Shown: positions 40,665 through 50,807 of the stretch, piece after piece
How positions within the stretch are numbered: the stretch's first letter is position 1
Layout of the letters: each line of letters opens with the position of its first letter
Program-made: the position numbers and the translations under genes
Notes under the pieces: model-generated
What the model was told of the DNA's origin: nothing
What the model saw: the letters and a program-made list of their open reading frames with translations, nothing else
The model's database searches: none
DNA from: Heterodera schachtii
Lineage: Eukaryota > Nematoda > Chromadorea > Rhabditida > Heteroderidae
NCBI GenBank assembly: GCA_023374025.1
Contig: SIJG01000023.1
Span: 1,363,382 to 1,427,381 of the forward strand
Length of the DNA: 64,000 nt
Direction: 5' to 3'

Positions 40665-42560
40665 GAATGCTTTTTCTCGGGAGCATAAGCAATTTGTGAC
40701 TAAAAGCGCACACATTCACAGCAAATAACGGAACGGCTAAAGTAACAGTGATTTTTCATTTTTCTTAAAATAAGTTCAAATTTAATTTTATTAATAAATG
40801 TTTAAAAAAGCATAATTCCTGACTAAGAATTGCAATTTATTAATTGTATGAAAAGACACCTGCTAAAGTTGCTGTATCAATTTAAAAAACAATAAATTCG
40901 TAATTAAATCCGTTATAATCTTTCTTTAAAATGATTAATTATGCCAGAAAATTATGCATAATTAAAAAGACGGTGACCAGAAGCAAAGCATTAAGCAACA
41001 CTAAGCCGAAAGCGCCTAGGCTTAATCTAATTACATATAAAAATAAATGGAGTGAATTTGACCAAAAAGATAATTGTTTCAGTTTTGAAATGAAAATGAA
41101 AAACAATAAGTGTGTTTGTGTGAGATGTACATATATGTAAAAATTATTCCTTCTTTTCTAATGAATAGATTAATTGGTATAAATAATAAAATAATGGTAA
41201 TGAAAAACATTATTAATTACCCCTATCAAAATTCGAAAAAAGGAATTGAACAAATTTTGAAATAAACTAAATTTACTTCTTGGTTATTGAATCTAAATTT
41301 AAGTATTATGTTATTAAAAATCAAAATATAGCAATCTTGTTTAAAATGCCCTTTTTAAAAAAACTTATTGCTCGATTATGTCCATATTATTTTAATTACC
41401 CTGGGCTAGGCTCATTAATGGATGACTCAAACCATGGGCATGACGGCATTTTAGCTTTCTGTTTTTGCTATTTATTCAGTTGAAATGTCTGAAGAAACAT
41501 TCATTTTTCATTATTGAATGCGTAATTCCATTAAATATTAAGATAAATAATATATTAAAAAAATTTAAATCTCAAAATTTATAAATTTTTCTCAAATGTA
41601 AATTCTAAATTTTTTACAAAAAAAAGTTTAATAAACCATAATTCTCGGCAAAAAATAAATCTTGAAAATTTTAATTTAGTTTTTATTATCAATTTCTCCA
41701 ATATTCTTTTCTTACTTCTCCTTTTGCATCAATTCAAAAAATCGTTTCATTTGATGCTTAAGTGACGCCAATTGAAGAAAACGGCTAGGAAAAGAGTTAA
41801 TAATTAAAAATTTTAATTAAAATTGGATAAAAAACTCCTGCTAAGGCTGACCTATCAATTTAAATAATCAAAATTCATAAATCAATCCAATATATCCTCG
41901 TATAAAAAAAATAATTATTTTTTTGCCTCACTGAAAATTTAATTAGTGAAAATCTTTCATAAAAAGTGATTAATTATTCCAACAAATTTCCCACAATTAC
42001 CAATGACAGTGATCAGAAGCAACTCAGCCAAATAAGTGCAAAAGATCGTCAGGAATTTCCTCTGCGATTGGATTGAAAGAGGGGGCAGGAAAATGATTAC
42101 GGTATTTACAGTGGCAATACTATAATATAATTAAATTATGGCTGGTAATTGGGGAACAAGAATCAGTAAAATGAGCATGAAAAAGGCACCAAAAAGGGCA
42201 CATAATAAGAAAAATAAAATTGACTTAAAAGGGTGCATGAAATGCTTACGGTATTTACAGGAGAAAAAAATGTACAGTAACTCACTCACTTTCTGGAATA
42301 ACGTTACGGTTGGTCATGTTTTTGCCCTTTTCGCCAAGAAAACAAAAGCAACTCGCTTTATCCGGCAGTTTCCTTTCTTGGGTCTTTACAAGTTGGACAC
42401 AGTTTTCGCGCTTCTCTTATTCATTTGCGCAGCAAAATCCATAAAAAGCCTTCGTCTTTGATTTCTGTAAAAATTATTTTAAATTCTCCAAATAAAGATT
42501 ATGCAGATAACTAAAGGGAAAAATTCAAAGGCAGATCTTGGCATATTGATAATATGCTGT
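40665..42560. other. AT-rich spacer with an internal duplication
   Basis: CACCTGCTAAAGTTGCTGTA and its downstream 150 bases (40858-41010) recur, diverged, at about 41835-42025 (CTCCTGCTAAGGCTGACCTA). Short frames here (for example 42138-42461) lack domain or splice support. Confidence 0.4.
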
Positions 42561-42564
42561 ACAT

Positions 42565-42700
42565 CAGGGATGGCATTCGGAGGCCCCAAAAATTTTCGGA
42601 AATCAGAAATCAGAATTCCGGGGGCCAAAAAATTTTCGGAAATCGGAATTCCGAGGCCCAAAAATTTTTTCGGAAGATGGAAACCAGAATACGTCGGAAA
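42565..42700. mobile_element. hAT-type MITE, one recognisable end
   Basis: CAGGGATGGCATTCGGAGGC at about 42568 matches the end of the tiny MITE at 14276. Inside, AAAATTTTCGGAAATC words repeat three times. The right end was not found intact. Confidence 0.5.
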
Positions 42701-42954
42701 TCGAAAGTCGGAAATTTTTCAAAAATATAAAATATAATAAAAAAATTAAATATTATAATAGGCTAAATTCTTAATTCTTAACCAAATAAATGGTGATTCA
42801 AAAATTTTGATCTATTTAAATACATATTTGCTTTAAAAAATTGTTCAATGATTTTCATCAAAAATTTTTTCATGTCCATTTTACATTGTTTTTAATTTTT
42901 TGGGAAAACACCTGGTCATTGACCCCTTGGCCCCTCATATTTTCAAAAATGCCG

Positions 42955-43090
42955 ACCCAGCACCTCAACACCCAGGGACCCCTCCCCAAACTACGCAATA
43001 GGTTTAGGCTTAAACTTGTCACCCCTCCCGCACCCTCCCCCAAACTACGCAATAGGTTTAGGCTTAAATCCACCACCCCACCGCGCACCC
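42955..43090 (+). repeat. Two-unit tandem repeat, C-rich
   Basis: AAACTACGCAATAGGTTTAG occurs twice about 57 bases apart, with a third partial AAACTACGCA near 43214. Part of a C-rich patch; coding reads are low complexity. Confidence 0.7.
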
Positions 43091-43242
43091 CCTCACCACC
43101 GATCATTCACTCTCGACCCCCCTCCCCCGCCACCTTTTGATTGACAGGTGGCGGCATCTTCAAAGCCCAAAACCACCCAATAGGCTGGCGTTTGTGCGCG
43201 AAATTTTCCTGCCCAAACTACGCACCGGGGAGGTTAACTACT

Positions 43243-43590
43243 AATACTGTTTTTATTGTTGTTTTCCGTAAAAAAATTTTTTTTCCAGTTAGATTTTGAG
43301 GTGATGATGAGCCATAGAAAAGTTTGAAAAATTGTAACAATGGTGAAAATGTATTTGTGTTTTTTACCTTTGGTGCAATTCTATAAAATTGCAAATAAAT
43401 TTAAATTTTAAAAAATTGAATAATAAACAACAAATGCTTATATACTAAAATGGCAAAAAAGTTTGCAACGATTGTCAATTGCAAAATCTTTTCATTAATT
43501 GGTAATTTTAATTCATAATTCAATACTCTTCTCAAAGAATGACTCAATTAAAGTCATATGAAATTGTAGTGTGCTAAATTTTCAGTCGAA
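43243..43590 (+). repeat. Left arm of 6.6-kb inverted-repeat block
   Basis: About 350 bases, from AATACTGTTTTTATTGTTG to GCTAAATTTTCAGTCGAA, are mirrored with few differences at 49516-49869. See the right arm. Confidence 0.88.
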
Positions 43591-43612
43591 CTTTTGGTGA
43601 ACGTAAGGAATG

Positions 43613-43780
43613 GGCGCGGTGCCGATAGGCGCTGCCGGGAAAATTTTTTGAAAATGAATGCAAATTGTTAACAAATTTTGTCAAAAAAATTACCAAATTT
43701 AGTGATTTTTAGTCAAATTTCTCAAGAAAAATAAGGATTTTTAGGGTTCGGCGGTGCCGACAGGCGCCGCCGGGAAAATT
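43613..43780. repeat. GC-rich quasi-palindrome pair
   Basis: GCGGTGCCGATAGGCGCTGC and, 135 bases later, GGCGGTGCCGACAGGCGCCG, with TTGTTAACAAATTTTG between. Similar pairs are at 9057/9188, 46125/46258 and 46978/47100. Confidence 0.75.
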
Positions 43781-43871
43781 TTGAATTTGTCGGGTCTCAA
43801 ATGTTAAATCCTCAAATGTCGCACCACGAATTAGACTTTTTTTGTAAATATAAATCCTCTACATAGTTATT

Positions 43872-44722
43872 TTAGGGAACGAATTTATATGTGCTAAAAA
43901 CGCCAAAAAGACCAAAATATATGCCAAAAATTGAAAAAAAATGGTGCGCCAGGAATTTATATAAAAATCGACTTTTTTCATTTTTTTTTTTGGTTTTTTT
44001 TAATTTTTAATTTTTTAAAAATAATTTTTAGGTGTAAAAAAAATAATTTTTTTTCTTTATATAATTTTTTTTATTTAATGAATAAATTTTTAATATTACA
44101 GTTTTTTTTATTTTTTAATATATTTTTTAGGTTTAAATTTTTTTTTTAAATTTTTATTTTTTATGTACAAAAAAAGAAAAAAATAAATTAAAAAAAAATA
44201 CATTAAAAATATAATTTCCTAAAAACTGCTCAAAAAATAAGTGAATTTCTCCAAAAAAAAGGTCTCATTTTTTATCAATTTTGCTAGCACAATGCTAATC
44301 AAACATTATATTGCTTTCTGGTGTAAATTTTTTCTCATTCTCAAGGATATACTAATTTTTCGGAATTTTCTTCGCTATAAATCAAATTTTACCTTAAAAG
44401 AAAAAAAAAGTCATAACAAGCGCCAAAAATGTACAAAATTGAAAAATTGAACATTTTGTGACATTATGCCCAGAATTTGATTGGCAAAAAAGGAACTTTT
44501 GTAAAAAAATTCAAAATTTCTCAAAAAATCGCCTATATGTGCCAAAACGACGAAAATCCAAAAATATCTTTTTATTCGACCAACCCCCAAAATATGTTTT
44601 TATATGTGCTAAAAACTCGCTCTGATTGAAAGGAAAACAAGTAAAAATGCTATTTTTGAGCTTTTCATGCGAAAGCATATGCGCAAAAAAAATATGTAAA
44701 AACATATAAATCCGTTCCGTGC
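43872..44722. mobile_element. AT-rich element with AGGGAACG.. / ..CGTTCC ends
   Basis: The left end is AGGGAACGAATTTATATGTG; the right end reads CATATAAATCCGTTCC in inverse. Very AT-rich interior with GTGCTAAAA words near both ends. TTATTTT flanks both sides, a possible duplication. Another left end of the family is at 33792. Probably hAT-like; no frame of interest. Confidence 0.55.
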
Positions 44723-44982
44723 TTATTTTGTTCATTAAATGTTTGAGAAAAAAAATTAACTTTTTTCTTACTTTCTCTCATTTAAGCTTACTTGTATCAC
44801 AAATCACCGAAAAACAATAAACACTGTCTGTAAAACATATATGTTCATAGGGTTTTGGTTGTTCATTGAATCCTCTTCCAACACGGCACTGGAGTGCTCC
44901 TTGATTAATAATTTAGTAAATTAAATAAATATTAATTTAATTAATGCAGTTTTTCAACAATGTAAAACAGCAAAACAAATAT

Positions 44983-45131
44983 ATCACTAATGTCAGCATG
45001 TATGCGGCTCAATTCCCTCATGTTGGGAATGATCACTAATGTCAGCATGTGATGCGGCTCAATTCCCTCATGTTGGGAATGATCACTAATGTCAGCATGT
45101 GATGCGGCTCAATTCCCTCATGTTGGGAATG
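44983..45131 (+). repeat. Three 50-bp tandem units
   Basis: Three copies of a unit containing CACTAATGTCAGCATG, ATGCGGCTCAATTCCC and TCATGTTGGGAATGA; the first is one base short and the other two are identical. Confidence 0.92.
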
Positions 45132-45182
45132 AGTCTCTCTCTCTCTTCCTTATCTATGGAATTGAGAGATGTGTAGAATGTG

Positions 45183-45216
45183 TCCGTGTAGCTCAGTTGG
45201 TTAGAGCATTCCACGG
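45183..45216 (+). pseudogene. 5' half of a tRNA-like sequence
   Basis: GTAGCTCAGTTGGTTAGAGC is a standard tRNA D-arm/A-box, but the sequence after it (CATTCCACGG) runs into reading-frame-like DNA with no anticodon arm or B box. The same D-arm is at 47544. Confidence 0.6.
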
Positions 45217-45780
45217 AAAGAATGAAATCATTCTTTGTGTTGGAACAAACGATTTGGACATGGAAACGCCAATGGAATGGTGCGAAGATATGAAAAAAAT
45301 TTATTGCACACATCGGACAATTTAGCCCTAAAATTTGGGTCGTCCCACCACCGTTCCATCGCATTAAGGCTGTTAAGCACAATGATTTTTTGGAAATGCT
45401 GACCAACTGCGTTCCAAAGAGAGTCCTGTGCTTAATGAAAGGGTTGCGTTCGATTTTGGAAGTGACTATGTGGGGAAGACAAGAATAAAAGCGATGCGTC
45501 GACGAAAAGGGGCGCTTAAAATTTATTGGCGTAACTGCCATGATGAAGCACCTGAAAGAAGTGTTTGAGTTGAAAGTGCCGACGAAAAAAGTGTCATTTG
45601 AAATGGAAGTGCCGAAAAGTCGGGACAAAATGGGAAAAGCTTCAGGAAGCGTCTCACAGTTCCAAAAATTCGAACGGCTGACAAATGCAAATCCGAATTC
45701 GGGAGAAATAAAATTTCCCGACAGGGCGGCCAAATTTTTATTTCGGACGAGAGCAGCCAATGAAAAGGACCGGAAACGAA
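45217..45780 (+). pseudogene. Retroelement-like coding remnant (possible SGNH/esterase-like segment)
   Basis: The + strand reads ILCVGTNDLDMETPMEWCE, a stop, then PKIWVVPPPFHRIKAV and LTNCVPKRVLCLMKG, another stop, then EVFELKVPTKKVSFEMEVP. The VGTNDL plus WVVPPP pattern resembles SGNH-fold esterase-like segments found in some retroelement polyproteins; this is a loose inference. It is broken by in-frame stops and by the hAT element at 45789. A long - strand frame over the same bases is judged a shadow. Confidence 0.4.
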
Positions 45781-45788
45781 CAACAGGC

Positions 45789-46642
45789 CAGGGCTGTTGC
45801 AAGTTTCGCTTTTCGCCTTTCGCTATTTCGCTTTTTTGGGGCCTTTCGCTTTCGCCTTTTCGCTTTCGCTTTTTTGCTAAAAAGCGAAATAAAAGTACAC
45901 CCCTAAAGATTGGGTTTTTAAAATAAACAAATGCATTTTCGTGGGAGAAAAAGCAAAAAATTAACTTAGTTTTTACCAATTTTTTATGAAATAAAGTAAA
46001 ATTTGGTTTTGTTTATCTGTAGTCTGGTTTAGTGGTTAGTGCAGCAACCTTGACATTCTTTTCTGTCAAGAGTTCGATTCCGCTTGAAGGTTTCTTTGTT
46101 AATTTTTTTTTAAATTTTAAAATTCGCCTGGCGCTACCTATCGGCATCGCCGGGCCAAAAATAGTAATATTCAAAAAAAAAATTCTCTCAAAATTGCAAA
46201 ACTCTATCATTTTTTGGACAAATCTGTTAACAGATCCATCCAAATTTTCAAAATTTTTCCCGGCGGCGCCGCCCCCACCCCTTGTTTCCGAAAATGTTTT
46301 TGAAAAGCGTACCGCTAAAATTGTAAATTTTTTGAGTTTCGATTTTCAAAAAATGAAATATGCGTTTTATAAATTTATATACAAAAATCTACGATAAAAA
46401 AGAAATAAAATAAAAATAAAAGCAAATAAACAGAACAGTTAAGCACAATAAAAGGTGAATTTTTTGTCTTTTAAATTCATCTAATTGTTGGAAAAAATTT
46501 CGGCTTTTCGCCTTTCGCCTTTTCGCTTTTTCGCTTTTTTTAGGCATTTCGCTTTCGCCTTTTCGCTTTCGCTTTTTATTTTGGTTTCGCTTTTTTCGCT
46601 TTTCGCCTTTCGCTTTTTATTTTTCCCTTTGCAACACCCCTG
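45789..46642. mobile_element. Non-autonomous hAT-type element, TSD CAACAGGC
   Basis: Ends are CAGGGCTGTTGCAA at 45789 and TTGCAACACCCCTG ending at 46642, an imperfect inverted repeat, flanked by perfect CAACAGGC at 45781-45788 and 46643-46650. Subterminal TTTCGCTTTTCGCC words repeat at both ends. The core has the GC palindrome / CTGTTAAC pair and a tRNA-like piece near 46020. Confidence 0.9.
46019..46090 (+). pseudogene. tRNA-like sequence inside the hAT element
   Basis: TGGTTTAGTGGTTAGTG resembles an A box and AGTTCGATTCC a B box at tRNA spacing. The stem TTGAC/GTCAA exists with an oversized loop, and the acceptor does not pair well. Likely a tRNA-derived relic, possibly still a weak Pol III promoter. 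Confidence 0.4.
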
Positions 46643-46650
46643 CAACAGGC

Positions 46651-47535
46651 CCAGTTCAAGAGAAGGAAGTATGAATGAGAGAAAAAGGTGCAATTTGGCC
46701 ACTTCTGACATGACCTCCCAGACCCCATTTTATTCATTTGATTTCTTCTCACCATATCATTTCAATTTAGGGTTAAGCCCCGACCCCGAGCCCCCTGGCC
46801 TCCGACATTTTTGGGCCTATTCCCCGACCCGACCTCCTACATGTTGCCCCCGGCGGTCGCCGACCCCCGACTTTTTTGCCCTCCGACCCCCCGACACATA
46901 GTCGGGGGGACGGGGACCCGAACGTTGTAAAAAATTAATGTTAATTCAACAGCGAAGAGTCTGGGAAAGGTTGAAATCGGCACCGCCACCCCCCAAAACT
47001 CCAAAAATTTTCCTAATAATTAGCTCGAAAATCACAAAATCTGGATAATTTTTGGACAAAATTCTCTTAACAAATTATACTCATTTTCAAAAATGTTCCC
47101 GGCGGCGCCTATTAGCACCGCCGCCCATTTAGAAAATTGGACAGTAATGGAAAATTGGACACCGGAAAATTGGACACAATTATATAAATGAATTATTAAT
47201 TAAAAATAAATAAAACCAAAATTTTGGTTAGGCTAAAAGATTTTTATTTTAATATGAACATTTAATTTATAAGCTTGATAAATGTTTTGTTTTAGATAGG
47301 GTCCCATTTTTCGTTGACTTGACTACTTGACCAATGGTTTCCCATTTTTCGTTGACTTGACTACTTGACCAATGATTTCCCACAAATATTTGATACAAGT
47401 TATACAAATCATTTTTAATATTTTAATACAAACTACATTAATGCCAATAAAACACCAATAAATTGGTGATGCCAGAAGGAACGGAGTGTGGGAGAAAGTG
47501 GGATAAAGGACCTGAAAGAACCGCTAAAAGAGGCG
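46651..47535. other. Spacer with C-rich patch and repeats
   Basis: A C-rich stretch (46775-46915) with TTAGGGTTAAGCCCCGACCC resembles the element start at 63889. GC-palindrome units are at 46978 and 47100. GTTGACTTGACTACTTGACC repeats at 47314 and 47351. No gene seen. Confidence 0.45.
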
Positions 47536-47536
47536 C

Positions 47537-47606
47537 CCATAGCTCAGTTGGTTAGAGCACGGCACGGATTGTTGGGGTCGTGGGTTCGAGTCCCACAGGG
47601 CGAGTT
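47537..47606 (+). pseudogene. tRNA-like sequence, degenerate anticodon arm
   Basis: CGCCC pairs with GGGCG, the D arm is GCTCAGTTGGTTAGAGC, and the T arm GTGGGTTCGAGTCCCAC pairs perfectly. The anticodon region is about two bases short and does not form a clean 5-bp stem, so no anticodon is assigned. It lies just upstream of the retroelement remnant. Confidence 0.55.
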
Positions 47607-49244
47607 ACCTTTTATGTTCTACATGGCGCTCCTGGGGGATCCCCTCCACACTGCCGGGACCACTGGACCACTGACGCAGAACCTTTGTGATGAGTACGCG
47701 ATCAAATTTTTGATCCGCGCAATGGGAAATACCCTGAGTTGGCACTCAACCTTGAGCTTGCTCGCACACCAGGCATGAGCCTCGACCATTTCGTCTCACT
47801 CGCAGCTCGTGCGAAGTCGACTCAAAAAGCCGCAAGACGTTTTACTCCTCCAATTCGAGAAATGCTGATCGGATGGACAGCTATGACGACCGTGGCCTAA
47901 CTTTTCACCAAAATCGGAATTTTTCGTCGCGTCCAGCCAATGCTTATCAGCGTCCTAATTCCAACATTAGATGCTACAATTGCGGCGAGTACGGTCACAT
48001 TTCTCGCAACTGTTTGCGACTGCGACCAAGCCAAAACATAATTTTGCAAGAAACAAATGAGGAGTCAAGGCAAATCGATCCGAAAAATTTTCGCCAAAAT
48101 TGTGTTGTATTTCAAAGAAATGCAGTGCACCGTTCAAACAATTGCACCCGGGAAAAGTGCCACGAGTTGGGACTCGAGACGAAGTCCATGATGGACGGAG
48201 GCGCCCAAATTTCGCTGATTAGTGCTAATTTTTCTCTACAAATTGGTCACTAAGAAAAATTTAAATTTGCGTCAAGCCAACTTCTGCAAATCGTACCCAA
48301 AAATTTTAGACGTAAACGGAAATTCATTGAAATGCCTTGGCACTATCACGATTCCAATTCATCGTAAAGGCTTGGGTGAACCGAAGATGTGTGTTTTCAA
48401 CATCACGGAGGCACCAATCGGATTCGATTTGCTTTTGGGAACAAATGCCCTAGGAGATTTGGGATTTAAGCTTTACGACGAAGTGAATGAAGTGAAGGTC
48501 CCGTTTGAAAAGGTTAATTCCGAAAGAAAAGACTTCGAGACAGTCATTTTCCGAACTAAATTTGAATGCGAATCAACGGACCGAGAGAAGGCAGACAAAC
48601 CAAAGAAAGGGAGCAAACGGAAGAAATCGCCAAAACAGCAGAAATGTGGAGGCACTGTTTCCCAATCGGCATAACAAAAGAAGCAGCGACAGATGGAGGA
48701 AACGAAACCGAAATTTGGCCAAAGGAAAATGATTTGGAAGCCAACGGCAAAGAAGGCACCGCACAATCAGGGCGAAATGCGTTTGCAATTAGGGACAATT
48801 GCACAGAGAGAAAGGGGGGATGGATTAAGTGATTCAAAAATTGGGACCGTTCAACAGAAAATTTTGGTTTCTACGGTTGATCAGGCTAATAACCGTAAAG
48901 ATTGTGGTGGATCAAATTCTTTGGGAAATGAAGCTGCTATTCGTCGGGGATCAAGCACTTCAACTGTTGCGGGAATTCGGGTTGAAGCCAAAGAGCAGTT
49001 TTGAACTCTTCGAGAAATCGGGCTGATTCTCGTAGAGCTGAAAATGGACACTTCGGAATTCCACGCTTTCGGCCGTCTCCACTGATCGGCCTAATCACCA
49101 TTCACTGCCGAATCTTGGTCGCCTTCCTGTTTGTAGTGATTGGATGGATTCTAGCAAAGGGAACCAATGAGACGCTGCTCTGGCCGAACTCCAACCTTTC
49201 GCGGGAAAAAGCAGGGGACGCTTTTTTTTGTTAGAGGGCCGCGA
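47607..49244 (+). mobile_element. Degenerate LTR retrotransposon: gag zinc knuckle and protease remnant
   Basis: A frame from about 47873 contains a CCHC knuckle (CYNCGEYGHISRNC, bases 47972-48013) typical of gag nucleocapsid. A retropepsin-like active site follows (MDGGAQISLI near 48190), with Gly where Thr or Ser is usual. The frame then shifts by one, and the second frame carries FDLLLGTNALGDLGF (near 48425), the conserved C-terminal motif of retropepsins. A Lys-rich tail follows. No reverse transcriptase, RNase H or integrase was found before the LTR at 49245, so the element is internally deleted and frameshifted. Confidence 0.75.
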
Positions 49245-49443
49245 TGTTGGATATTTGTTACATTTATGATTTAAATTATGTTGGCATTCTGTTGGCCTCC
49301 TTTAATTATTTGTTTTGTTAATCCCTTCCCTCAGTTCGTAATCATTGTTGTAGTTTTAATCGGTTAATAAATAATTGTGTCCTTTCTCCTCCGACTATTT
49401 GTGGTCTTCGAATTGTGTCTGAGTTTGGTAGTGTAGTCCAACA
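49245..49443. mobile_element. LTR, 199 bp
   Basis: Begins TGTTGGATATTTG and ends GTAGTCCAACA, a TG..CA LTR with 7-bp terminal inverted repeat TGTTGGA/TCCAACA. It contains TTAATAAATAATTG as a possible polyadenylation signal. It lies directly 3' of the gag/protease remnant. No matching 5' LTR was seen in the window. Confidence 0.75.
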
Positions 49444-49515
49444 GTCCCAGCCCTGTCCCCAAAATCCTTTTATTTCCAATTAATCTTGACTCAAGATGAT
49501 TAAAAATTTGTTAAA

Positions 49516-49869
49516 TTCGACTGAAAATTTAGCACATTACAATTTTCATATGACTTTTAATTGCGTCATTCATTGATAAGAGTATTGAATTATGAATTAA
49601 AATTACCAATTAATGAAATGATTTTCAATTGACAATCGTTGCGAACTTTTTTGCCATTTTAGTATATAAGCATTTGTTGTTTATTAATTTAATTTTTTTA
49701 AATTTAAATTATTTGCAATTTATAGAATCGCACCAAATGTAAAAAAAAGCACAAACACATTTTCACCATTGTTACAATTTTTCAACCTTTTCTATGGCTC
49801 ATCATCACCTCAAAATCTAATTGGAAAAAAAAATATTTTTTACGGAAAAACAACAATAAGAACAGTATT
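49516..49869 (-). repeat. Right arm of 6.6-kb inverted-repeat block
   Basis: Reverse complement of 43243-43590 with a few substitutions and small indels. The arms face each other across the retroelement debris, the nested hAT elements and the LTR. No target duplication could be assigned. Confidence 0.88.
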
Positions 49870-50140
49870 TAATTTCAAAAATAACTGAAATTCTGTCCAG
49901 TACAATTTTCAAAAAATAAATGACCAATTAGATTATAATTCCTTATTAGCTTTTATTCTAGCCGGCTCTGGGCCGAATTGGAAATACGGAGAAGAAAGTG
50001 ATTGAGAATGAGATAAAATAAATAAAACTGATTAAAAATTTGGCGATTTATAAATAAATTGCCAATTTTATTTGAAAACCTGCATATGAATAAAACCACT
50101 TTTTAATTCATTTTTTGAGACCGTGATGAGTCGTTCCAGA

Positions 50141-50500
50141 AAAAAGTTCAGTGTGGGCGATCCACAAAAAACTCATCAGAGATTGATTGGTCATTTTCCG
50201 GAAGCCAATCGCACCACTTTCGGGGCACCAAAAGTACCTGATCTGGAACCCGTACCGGCCCGGTTAAGAACAATTTTTTTGTACAGCTCGATGAGCTCTA
50301 CAAAACGGTATCAATGGCGTCCGACTGTGTCTACTACAAATGGAGAAAATTGGCAAGTGTTGTGAAAATTTGAAAATGACTTGCGTCCCGCCCGCCGTAC
50401 ATTAGTGTTAACCGGACGACATCGTGTTGTGTGAATTGAATAATTAAATTTATTTATTTAATTTTATCGATTACTGAGCTTTTTTGTGGAACGACCTAGC
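50141..50500. repeat. Dispersed repeat, fuller copy of the one at 36868
   Basis: CAGTGTGGGCGATCCACAAA at the left is roughly the inverse of the CTTTTTTGTGGAACG right edge. The middle matches 36868-37040. It may be a MITE with short inverted ends; the superfamily is unknown. Confidence 0.55.
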
Positions 50501-50807
50501 ACCGTTGAGACCAGTGATTAGTTGAAACTGAAATTAAGTTTGTGGGTAGCAGCAGACCAAAAAGACTGGTAAATATTTACTCAATTTTAAATGAACATTT
50601 CAAATATTTTCGACCTAAAAATATGTGTCTAAAAATTGACAAATTTATAAAAAAAATTTAAATAAAAATTGCAAAATAAATTTAAAAATAATTGAAAATA
50701 GGAGAAGAAGAGAGAAGAGAAGCATGCTCAGTGAAAAATCAACATTTCATCTCTATAGCATAGGGAATTAATTCTAAATTGAAATTTAAAAATGTTTGTT
50801 ACATGAT

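Noticed and set aside
42138..42461. 107-codon frame
   Set aside because: Lys-rich start with no domain, no paralogue and no splice partner; AT-rich surroundings make a frame of this length unremarkable.
45092..45979. 295-codon open frame on the - strand
   Set aside because: The opposite strand carries the recognisable reading (VGTNDL, WVVPPP). The - frame crosses the boundary of a hAT element with a clear TSD and a tRNA-like half, so it is a chance shadow.
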